Assembly: GCA_007132635.1 (NCBI GenBank)
Contig: SLOG01000199.1
Location: forward strand, 1-12,284
From: Limnochordia bacterium
GTDB taxonomy: Bacteria > Bacillota > Limnochordia > Darwinibacteriales > SLO01
Reading direction: 5' to 3'
DNA length: 12,284 nucleotides
Shown here: in pieces, positions 1 to 5,977 of the stretch
Layout of the letters: each line of letters begins with the position of its first letter
How positions within the stretch are numbered: the stretch's first letter is position 1
Position numbers and translations under genes: made by a program
The notes under the pieces: generated by a model
What the model saw: the letters and a program-made list of their open reading frames with translations, nothing else
The model's database searches: none
What the model was told of the DNA's origin: nothing

Positions 1-785
1 AGGAGAATCCCTGCCATGCTAGCCCCAGCGGCAATTTCCAAGGAATGATTCTTCTCTGTAGCCCGTTCATCGACCTTGAGCGGAACTAATGTCCCGTCAA
101 GGGCCGACACGCTCAGAAAGTCAATAACAACGCGGCCGTCTCTGCCTATCCGCCCGGCGCTCTGCACTTCGGCCACTCGGCCAACCGCTTCTGCACCCGA
201 CGGGATGACAACCCGACCGTCCACCATAACGTCTTCAACAACCCGATACCGCACCGGGTCTCCCTCTTCCATCTCTCCGGAATCGACTTCCGATAAAATG
301 CGGACCTTTACCAGCGATGCCTCGCTAAGATCGACCCCTTGAATGTCGAGTTCAGTAGTCCCCCAAATCATCTCCATAAGGCCTCGGGTGCGGTCAACTA
401 ACGGGCCAGATTGCGGGCTGCCTAGCAAATCCGTCTCCAACGTCGTTAGACGCTGCACCAGCGGTTCCGAACTCCGCAGTGTTCCTGAGAAACCCCATTC
501 TGCCAGGTTAAGCTGCAGCTTGAGACTGCCGCTCCCCCGTTGATTTGTCTCCACAAACTGCTGCACCCGATCAATCCGCAGCATGACGGCTCCGTCCTGT
601 ACAGACCCATATATGTCTTCTTCAACGCTGTCAATCCGCTCTAAGAGTGCTCCCGTCTTGGCCGCTCCGTACAAAACCTCTTCTACTGAAGCTAGAACTG
701 TCACGGGTGTAATCGACGCATATATTCCTGCAGGCACTGTGGCCATCAACAGACAAGCCACAAGCAGAATCGCTAACCCTTTCAT
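1..785 (-). CDS. Exported protein with LE-x-x-(L/I)YG repeats and C-terminal beta domain (3' end outside window)
   Basis: I read 261 codons from an ATG at 785 with no stop before the window edge, so the C-terminus is missing. A GGAGG-type ribosome binding site lies about 10 nt upstream, and the start is 18 nt after the stop of the preceding SLH/barrel gene, which suggests an operon. Residues 1-23 form a Sec signal peptide (hydrophobic core ending near GIYAS). Residues 31-142 carry a degenerate repeat of about 20 residues: VEEVLYG...GALLERI, VEEDIYG...GAVMLRID, LETDLLG...GPLVDRT, then a partial LMEMIWG. Residues 159-237 look like a compact beta domain with a V-x-G-R-V-V-I-P-S-G-A core and repeated DG turns. 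The last visible stretch (IAAGASMAGIL) is a small-residue hydrophobic segment. I do not recognise a named family. Context suggests a periplasmic or outer-membrane-associated role, which is inference. That it is a real exported coding gene is well supported. Confidence 0.85.
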   Translation of the reverse strand, partial: MKGLAILLVACLLMATVPAGIYASITPVTVLASVEEVLYGAAKTGALLERIDSVEEDIYGSVQDGAVMLRIDRVQQFVETNQRGSGSLKLQLNLAEWGFSGTLRSSEPLVQRLTTLETDLLGSPQSGPLVDRTRGLMEMIWGTTELDIQGVDLSEASLVKVRILSEVDSGEMEEGDPVRYRVVEDVMVDGRVVIPSGAEAVGRVAEVQSAGRIGRDGRVVIDFLSVSALDGTLVPLKVDERATEKNHSLEIAAGASMAGIL

Positions 786-803
786 GGCTCTTCCCCCTCC
801 ACG

Positions 804-2285
804 CTAAAATCGAACCGAAAACTCAGCCGTTGCCACATTAGATTTCTGATCCCTGTCAGGATCATCAAAGCTGTTAAAATCAATGAGCTTGTAATTAAGC
901 TGCAGAGACGTCTCGCCGCCCAACAGATAACTCAGGCCCACCTCAGCAGTCTTCCGGGTAATGGGCTCGCCTTTCCCATCCTCAGACAAAGACACCGCTG
1001 AACCGTCGGACAGCACTTCCTGGTACAAAGACTCTGCAGTCATGCCAAACCGCAGACGTCCGTGCGGAATCGGTATATCCAAGCCCAAGGATGTACTCGT
1101 CGGTGTGCCCAGTTCCGCTAACGTTTTCAGCTCCGAATCGACCTGCCGATATCCCCCAGTCAGCCTTATATCGTTGGGAAGCCCGTAACTGAAGTCTAAG
1201 CTCGTGGTTAGCCTCGTCTGGCCGCCTTCATCGAGCCGGAGTTCTTCGCGTCCAGCACTGACGGCCAGGTCGCCGTGGCGAACAGACAACACGTAACCAG
1301 ATCCACTATCCACGGGTTTTTCGCTATCGAGCGGGCGAAAACCTGGCTGCATCGCCCGCACGCTCCCGCCGACCTCAAAAGAGCCGAGTTTGACCGTCGC
1401 TCCTAACTGCATAGCACCGCTGCCTAAGTCCGTCTCAGTCCCGTGGAGGTACTGGCCCTCCAAACTCACATCAGGAGTCAGGAAATACTGCCCCCCGATA
1501 CCAGCCAATCCGTCTGCATCATCAGCTTCACTGCGTCTCTGAAAACTAGCCTCCAACAGCAGATCCTTGGTCAGCCGAATCTGACCGCCCAAGGGAGCCG
1601 TTTCGGAAGCCCTTTCGCGGTCCAACCAATTGTCCCGTTCAACCACACTAACAGGCTCAACAGGAAGCGAAATTTCATCGCGAGACACGCGTCCGTTTAA
1701 GATCAGATTCTGCGTCCCCACAGCAGGATATCCAGTAATCCACAGACTTCTATCTGGTACCGATTCGATTTCTCTGCCAACGGACTCTACGTCATCAGCT
1801 GCGTACACAAGCTCCCGCTCGAACCGAAAGACTTCCTCGGCCCTCTGAAAAGCAGGAGTATCGATCATAACGGTAGGCTGCTCATCCTTTAAAGAATAGC
1901 CCAACACCTCAAGCTCTCGGGCGAACTCCGCAGTCAGCCGGAAGATACTCTTCACAGCCTGGGCAGGCAGGGGCTCGCCGTCCCGATAGCGCAGCTCATA
2001 GCTGCTGATTAGATAATCCAAATCTACATCGCGGCTGGTACCGAAGCGCTGTATAGAGCGGGACTCCGTTACATCAAGCTCCTGAATAACCTCCGCGACC
2101 GCCACCGCTGCATCATAGCGATTTGCCGCATGACTCAAGGGCTGAACAGTAAATTCTTCCAACGATGCAAGATCCTTAACGGCATCATAGGCCCAGTGGT
2201 CTTCGGCCAATCGCACAAAGGAGCTGCCTGCTGCAGGCACAGCAAAACAGATTAATATGAGAACAGTCAGGAACCAACGGCCCAC
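804..2285 (-). CDS. Small SLH-domain outer-membrane beta-barrel protein (OmpM-like)
   Basis: 493 aa, starting at GTG with AGGAGG 8 nt upstream. Residues 1-20 are a signal peptide (cleavage near PAAG/SS). Residues 23-70 form a single SLH-like domain: DHWAYDAVKDLASL at the front and NRYDAA at the end, matching the DHWAYDA and TRYEAA of the nearby ompM product, but without the usual GYPDG turn. A helical linker follows (about 70-170). From about 180 onward there are alternating amphipathic strands with short polar turns, and the chain ends in SVRF, a terminal aromatic residue as expected for insertion by the Bam machinery. Family knowledge: the SLH domain binds peptidoglycan-linked polymer while the barrel sits in the outer membrane. 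Unlike its neighbour it has no long coiled-coil stalk. It lies 71 nt after the YqgF-like gene and 18 nt before the next gene, probably co-transcribed with both. Channel activity is inferred from fold only. Confidence 0.88.
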   Translation of the reverse strand: MGRWFLTVLILICFAVPAAGSSFVRLAEDHWAYDAVKDLASLEEFTVQPLSHAANRYDAAVAVAEVIQELDVTESRSIQRFGTSRDVDLDYLISSYELRYRDGEPLPAQAVKSIFRLTAEFARELEVLGYSLKDEQPTVMIDTPAFQRAEEVFRFERELVYAADDVESVGREIESVPDRSLWITGYPAVGTQNLILNGRVSRDEISLPVEPVSVVERDNWLDRERASETAPLGGQIRLTKDLLLEASFQRRSEADDADGLAGIGGQYFLTPDVSLEGQYLHGTETDLGSGAMQLGATVKLGSFEVGGSVRAMQPGFRPLDSEKPVDSGSGYVLSVRHGDLAVSAGREELRLDEGGQTRLTTSLDFSYGLPNDIRLTGGYRQVDSELKTLAELGTPTSTSLGLDIPIPHGRLRFGMTAESLYQEVLSDGSAVSLSEDGKGEPITRKTAEVGLSYLLGGETSLQLNYKLIDFNSFDDPDRDQKSNVATAEFSVRF

Positions 2286-2356
2286 AGCAATCGCCTCCTT
2301 TCGCTAACTTACACCAGCATCAAACATGGGATACTATCGTTATTCGCCAGCGCTTC

Positions 2357-2770
2357 TTAAAACCCTGCACCGAAATATTTGTTCTGGTATCTTTCGGCTA
2401 AAATCACAGCCACATAGTCATCGATAGGAACCGGCGGCACAAGGAAGCTTGTCGGCACAAACCGTTTCCATCCTCGCGGGCGGTGATCCAACCAATAGCG
2501 TGCCCTGGCTTCATCGCTTGAACGGTGCTCATCGACGAGTACAACCCGCTCCGACCAGTCCGGCTGCCGCAGTGTCAGTTCATCCAAGAACTGTTTCGAA
2601 CCCGTCCGATCCCCTACTACGATGGGACCCCGTTCGTCCAGGACATCCCTTAAGCGGTCCAGCACGGATTCTCGAGAAACTACCTCGCGGAGAATAACTG
2701 CGTGTCCCTCCAGGACGGCCATCCCGCACTTGTCGGTACCTGGGTCTACTGCTATCACTCTGCCCTCCAC
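2357..2770 (-). CDS. YqgF/RuvC-like RNase H-fold protein, divergent
   Basis: 137 aa, the usual length for YqgF/RuvX. It starts at GTG with a G-rich Shine-Dalgarno (AAGGGGG) about 9 nt upstream, and there is no better in-frame start. The N-terminal AVDPGTDKCGMAV (7-19) matches the first strand of the RNase H-like fold, with D9 as the expected metal ligand. VVGDRTGS (51-58) sits at the second motif. VDEHRSSDEA (79-88) matches the DER-x-T/S-x-x-A motif, and PIDDYVAVILAERY (115-128) matches the C-terminal D-x-x-A-x-x-I-L helix. The canonical YqgF segment P-x-N-x-DG after the second strand is replaced by DRTGSKQF, so this is a relative and not a typical YqgF. Canonical YqgF processes the 5' end of pre-16S rRNA. 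Whether this protein does so is unknown. It is the first gene of the left-hand group, upstream of two envelope genes. Confidence 0.85.
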   Translation of the reverse strand: MEGRVIAVDPGTDKCGMAVLEGHAVILREVVSRESVLDRLRDVLDERGPIVVGDRTGSKQFLDELTLRQPDWSERVVLVDEHRSSDEARARYWLDHRPRGWKRFVPTSFLVPPVPIDDYVAVILAERYQNKYFGAGF

Positions 2771-2875
2771 GCCGGACTGCCCCCTTATTCAGCATTTTCG
2801 CCAGTTAGGCTAGGTTTGTGTCGGTATAGAAGGCAGTTGATTTTCTCAAATTTGACGAGTGCCAGTTCACGCCCT

Positions 2876-2895
2876 TTACCTAAAATACCAGGTAA
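2876..2895 (-). promoter_or_regulatory. Candidate operator/promoter: inverted repeat around an extended -10-like box
   Basis: TTACCT and AGGTAA form a perfect 6-nt inverted repeat separated by 8 nt. Read on the minus strand, the spacer and the end of the left arm give TGGTATTTT, an extended -10-like sequence (TG-N followed by a 4/6 match to TATAAT). It lies about 105 nt before the GTG of the YqgF-like gene. No convincing -35 box precedes it. A second weak candidate, TTGAGA (2849-2844) and TATACC (2828-2823), has only a 15-nt spacer. The placement fits a repressor site over a promoter for the left-hand operon, but this is a motif-level guess. Confidence 0.28.
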
Positions 2896-2900
2896 GCGGC

Positions 2901-2916
2901 GTGCCCTCGTGCCCTC
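2901..2916. repeat. Tandem 8-nt direct repeat (GTGCCCTC x2)
   Basis: GTGCCCTC occurs twice back to back in the spacer between the ompM terminator and the YqgF-like gene, 5 nt from the inverted repeat at 2876-2895 and on its upstream side for minus-strand transcription. It could be a paired protein-binding site or chance. The rest of the 2771-2975 spacer shows no open frame with a ribosome binding site. Confidence 0.4.
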
Positions 2917-2975
2917 GTCGTTAGTAAAACTGAAAAAACCAATGCCTTCACAGACTGCCATAATGGACCAGATCG

Positions 2976-3012
2976 AAAAAGAAGCCTCCCACAGAGTGAG
3001 AGGCCTCTCTTT
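2976..3012 (-). terminator. Rho-independent terminator of ompM
   Basis: On the minus strand AGAGGCCTCTCAC, a TCT loop and GTGGGAGGCTTCT form a 13-bp stem with two G-U pairs, followed directly by a T run (complement at 2976-2980). The stem begins about 13 nt after the ompM stop codon. This closes the ompM transcript and separates it from the YqgF-like operon. Confidence 0.92.
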
Positions 3013-3020
3013 GTGTGCTG

Positions 3021-5669
3021 TTAGAACTTGAAGTTCAGACCAGCTTTGACTTGATTGACTCGGTAATCAGTCGTCTCGTCACCATCAATCTCACCCCATG
3101 CTACATGCTTAGCACTGAGGTTAAGGCCGAGGTCACTGGTGAAGTGATAGTCAGCTGTGACGCTGTGCGTAATCTCGTTGGTCCAAGTTTCTGCGGTCTC
3201 GCCGGCCGGCATGGCCAGTTTGAAACCATAGCCCAGATCCAGATCCGCACTGCCCACAGGCATACCATAACCAAGGTCAGCGGTTAGGACGTTCAGATCC
3301 TTCTCAGTCCATTTGCCAGGATCTCTCCAGTCGCCGCTCAGATAGCCTTTGATGATGGCAAAGCTAGCTCCAGCTTCTAAGCCCGTTTCGCCAATCTCGT
3401 AGCCATCGACAGCCAACTTGAGTTCCATATGGCTGAGGTTTTCAGTGGCTTCGTCGCCATCATTCATGTTGGCAATTGCGCCAGATAGCGTGATGGGTAC
3501 CATGAAGTCGAAGGTCTGCTCAGCGTCGAGTTTGAAGGCCGTGATCGGCTTGACTACTTCGATACCTTCGCCGCCGCCTTGGCTCTCGGTGTAGTAACCC
3601 GCATTGATGTCCATGTTGAGGATCTCAACGCCAGCACCCAACTCCAGGCGAGTCCGGAAAGTCCTGTCATCGTCGACCAGTCCGGCGATGAACCCATGGC
3701 CCACTAAGTCGCCCGTGCCATAGTTCGCACCGCCGCGTGCCCACTTCGCGCTCAGGGTTACCGGAGCAAACTCGAAATCCACGCCGGCACCGATGATTGT
3801 GTTGTTCTCCAGCCCATCATCACCCGGATCCAGGTCATAGTTGTCGATACCGTAGAAGAGGTCATATTCGACATCCATGAACTCACCGAAAGCACCCAGC
3901 TCTATGGCTGTCGCATCCAAACCAAAACCTGGTTCGTCAGCATCCATCCACAGTCCCGTGTATGCAGCCTTGACACCCAATTCAGGGATGACCTCATACT
4001 TGACGGCTGCACCTGCGACATCGTAGACAACACCGCCATCAATACCGCGACTGCCTACGAGATAGAGATCGGCGCCCATGATGTCGATGTCAATCAACGC
4101 TCCGTACTTTTTGGGAGCATTGTGCACTCGACCGCTGAAGCGGTCACCAACACCGCTCAAAGTACCAACCAAAACTCGGCTGATGGGTGTGGTGCTCGTT
4201 ACTTCAACGCCAGCCTCTTTCAGGTCGATCTCACCGTCGAGCAGCTTGTACTGGCCATCGAAGAATGCCCGAACATCCACGTCCTCAGATGCTTTGACAT
4301 GGAGCTGGAGGTTTACATTCTGAGCCAAAGTGAACTCGTTCGTGTACGAGTCACCGAGAATCGTTGTGGCAGTGCCGGGGTACGAAGACCAAGTCGTCTC
4401 CTCGTCACCATTATCAGCAGCGAAGGCGTCATCCTCGATCTCAGTATCAGACTCAGCATACTGCACACCCGTCTTGGTTACTGTTGTATCCAGCTCACCA
4501 GACAGACGGACACGCTCAACTTCTTCCTTCAGAGGAGCAAACTCATCCGCTTTGAAGTCTTCGAAGTCCAAAGCCAAATCAGTTACCCGCTCTTCCAGTT
4601 CAACATAAACGGTCTCAAGGTTGTCAACACGGATGCCCAGCATTGAGAGCTCCCGGTCAAACTCGGCCATCATATTGTCCATGGAAGCAGCCAACCAAGC
4701 GATTTCTTCGTCCATAGCAGCTTCCAACCGGTTGATGTCACCGCGCAGTGCGTCGGTTAGACCAAGGGTGCGGCTGCGGAGGAAGGAAAGGTCGCTTTCC
4801 AGCATATCCTGACGCTCTTCCATGGCGGCTTGGCCGGCGGCCAATTCGTCATGTCCAGCTTCTAGAGCCTCAAGACGACTGGTGATCTTGCTTTCCAGTT
4901 CGCGGACTTGGCTCTCCAGCATACCGAAACGAACGTTGCTGACCTGTTTGTCCATTTCCCGTTCATTCTTTAGGTAAGCCAGCTCATTCTCAACATCGGT
5001 GAGGCGCTCTTCCACAACCTGCAGGCTGTAGGCGAGAACTTCCTCAACGATAGCCTTAATTGTTGCTTCGTCAACTTCTTCGCCAACTACGCGCTCGATG
5101 ACTTGCGTTTCAATAATCGTCTCTTTTGCCAGATCTTCCATAGCAGCAAGCTTCTCACGAGTCAGTTCTGCAACGAGCTCGGAGATAACCGCTTCTGCTT
5201 CGGGAGTCATCTGGAAGGGCCGTTCAACTTCAATAGGCTGCCGTTCGACAACTTTCTCAATCGGCTGCTCAACGATGGTCTTCTCAACAATAGGAATCTC
5301 GATGGCTGCCAGTTCATCTTTGATGAGCTGGGTCAGCTCCGCTTTCACGCGATCCAAATCCCGCATGACTTCAGCGGTGATTTCTTCACGCATGCCGTAG
5401 GTGCCCTCTTCAACAAGAGCTTCCATACGGGCTAGTGTGCGGGCAAACACCATGGCTGCTTCGTAGCGGGTCAGCATCCGAGCACCACCATAGGTGCCGT
5501 CTGGATACCCTTCTACGAGCCCAACGGCTGCCAACTTGACGATGGCATCGTAGGCCCAGTGATCAGCCGGCACGTCAGCAAACGGGTTTGCCGAAGCAAA
5601 CGCAGAAGCGGACATGCTGATGACCATAACCAAGGCCAATACGAGCGCAAGGCTTCTATTCTTCATCAT
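3021..5669 (-). CDS. ompM: OmpM-type SLH porin with long coiled-coil stalk
   Basis: 882 aa. ATG at 5669 has a perfect AGGAGG 8 nt upstream; a second in-frame ATG follows at once. Residues 1-27 are a signal peptide (ASA/NPF). Residues 28-82 form an SLH domain with FADVPADHWAYDAI, the GYPDGTYGG turn and TRYEAA (canonical TRAE). Residues 83-120 are helical. Residues 121-155 are a Pro/Ile/Val/Glu-rich linker with repeated QPIE/VERP units. Residues 156-388 are a heptad-rich coiled coil. Residues 389-882 alternate as beta strands and end in NFKF, a C-terminal aromatic barrel signal. Family knowledge: OmpM binds modified peptidoglycan through SLH and holds the outer membrane, its barrel acting as a porin. 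It is about twice as long as Negativicute OmpM (roughly 400-450 aa), closer in layout to Thermus/Deinococcus SlpA. It is probably monocistronic and highly expressed: strong ribosome binding site, long leader, strong terminator. Confidence 0.95.
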   Translation of the reverse strand: MMKNRSLALVLALVMVISMSASAFASANPFADVPADHWAYDAIVKLAAVGLVEGYPDGTYGGARMLTRYEAAMVFARTLARMEALVEEGTYGMREEITAEVMRDLDRVKAELTQLIKDELAAIEIPIVEKTIVEQPIEKVVERQPIEVERPFQMTPEAEAVISELVAELTREKLAAMEDLAKETIIETQVIERVVGEEVDEATIKAIVEEVLAYSLQVVEERLTDVENELAYLKNEREMDKQVSNVRFGMLESQVRELESKITSRLEALEAGHDELAAGQAAMEERQDMLESDLSFLRSRTLGLTDALRGDINRLEAAMDEEIAWLAASMDNMMAEFDRELSMLGIRVDNLETVYVELEERVTDLALDFEDFKADEFAPLKEEVERVRLSGELDTTVTKTGVQYAESDTEIEDDAFAADNGDEETTWSSYPGTATTILGDSYTNEFTLAQNVNLQLHVKASEDVDVRAFFDGQYKLLDGEIDLKEAGVEVTSTTPISRVLVGTLSGVGDRFSGRVHNAPKKYGALIDIDIMGADLYLVGSRGIDGGVVYDVAGAAVKYEVIPELGVKAAYTGLWMDADEPGFGLDATAIELGAFGEFMDVEYDLFYGIDNYDLDPGDDGLENNTIIGAGVDFEFAPVTLSAKWARGGANYGTGDLVGHGFIAGLVDDDRTFRTRLELGAGVEILNMDINAGYYTESQGGGEGIEVVKPITAFKLDAEQTFDFMVPITLSGAIANMNDGDEATENLSHMELKLAVDGYEIGETGLEAGASFAIIKGYLSGDWRDPGKWTEKDLNVLTADLGYGMPVGSADLDLGYGFKLAMPAGETAETWTNEITHSVTADYHFTSDLGLNLSAKHVAWGEIDGDETTDYRVNQVKAGLNFKF

Positions 5670-5785
5670 TTTTTGTACCTCCTCAGTACTTCTAACAGTT
5701 TCATGTTGTTTACTACTATGTCAGCAGCATACTGAGGTATGAGTGTCCACGTTTCCTCAACCCTGTTATGCCTTTGACATCCTTC

Positions 5786-5800
5786 CAGGGGTATCCCCTG
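5786..5800. repeat. GC-rich dyad CAGGGG-TAT-CCCCTG upstream of ompM
   Basis: This is a perfect 6-bp inverted repeat with a 3-nt centre, about 117 nt upstream of the ompM start. It is not followed by a T run on the minus strand, so it is not a terminator. It could be an operator half-site pair or a stable hairpin in the 5' leader of the mRNA. Confidence 0.4.
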
Positions 5801-5868
5801 ACCTGAAAACCTATGCAGCTGCCCTCCTTTCTCCGGTATTATTTAGAGATACGCAGATGGGAAGTCAC

Positions 5869-5883
5869 AGTAGTATACCTACT
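5869..5883. repeat. Dyad AGTAG-N5-CTACT over the possible ompM -10 box
   Basis: This 5-bp inverted repeat has its centre overlapping TATACT, the best -10-like hexamer of the ompM leader. An inverted repeat over a -10 box is a common repressor-site layout. Both elements are weak on their own. Confidence 0.25.
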
Positions 5884-5933
5884 TATTCCACCTGCGTTTG
5901 GAAATCCCTTCTTCGTTTTCGGTTTTTCCGCCG

Positions 5934-5945
5934 ATTTTCGAAAAT
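5934..5945. repeat. AT-rich palindrome ATTTTCGAAAAT after the DUF3084 gene
   Basis: This perfect 12-nt palindrome is nested inside a second inverted repeat, CCGCC (5928-5932) and GGCGG (5957-5961). On the minus strand the bases after it are A-rich, so it does not look like a terminator for the DUF3084 operon. Its role is unknown. Confidence 0.35.
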
Positions 5946-5977
5946 GTTTTTTTGCGGGCGGTCATGGGGTTATCAAC

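Larger units (their letters stand above)
5670..5977 (-). promoter_or_regulatory. Non-coding leader/promoter region of ompM
   Basis: This 308-nt gap between the DUF3084 stop and ompM contains no supported gene. I found no consensus TTGACA/TATAAT pair. The best -10-like hexamer is TATACT (5877-5872), lacking a good -35, and AATAAT (5843-5838) is a weaker alternative. Three short dyads lie here (annotated separately), and the ompM Shine-Dalgarno AGGAGG is at 5683-5678. No minus-strand intrinsic terminator follows the DUF3084 gene, so read-through from the lpt operon into ompM is possible. A dedicated ompM promoter is likely from the gap length, but its position is unresolved. Confidence 0.5.

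Noticed and set aside
2580..2795. Out-of-frame open frame overlapping the start of the YqgF-like gene (ATG at 2795).
   Set aside because: Its start has no ribosome binding site and the product is a low-complexity Arg/Ser/Gly-rich chain. The overlapping frame carries clear RNase H-fold motifs.
4122..4646. 174-codon plus-strand open frame opposite ompM, and other long plus-strand frames opposite lptB, lptD and fabZ.
   Set aside because: They are antisense to genes with clear domain structure, lack ribosome binding sites and show no recognisable motifs. They are frame shadows of GC-moderate coding sequence.
5666..5704. Possible 12-codon leader peptide (MKLLEVLRRYKK) ending in an ATGA junction with the ompM start.
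   Set aside because: It has no Shine-Dalgarno upstream, overlaps the ompM ribosome binding site and is too short to judge. The same frame is open further upstream but contains no standard start codon.
5774..5779. Perfect TTGACA -35 box on the plus strand.
   Set aside because: No -10 box lies at a suitable distance, and no plus-strand gene follows it.
5928..5961. Terminator after the DUF3084 gene formed by ATTTTCGAAAAT or by CCGCC/GGCGG.
   Set aside because: On the minus strand these are not followed by a T run. The T-rich stretch lies on the plus strand, where there is no gene to terminate.
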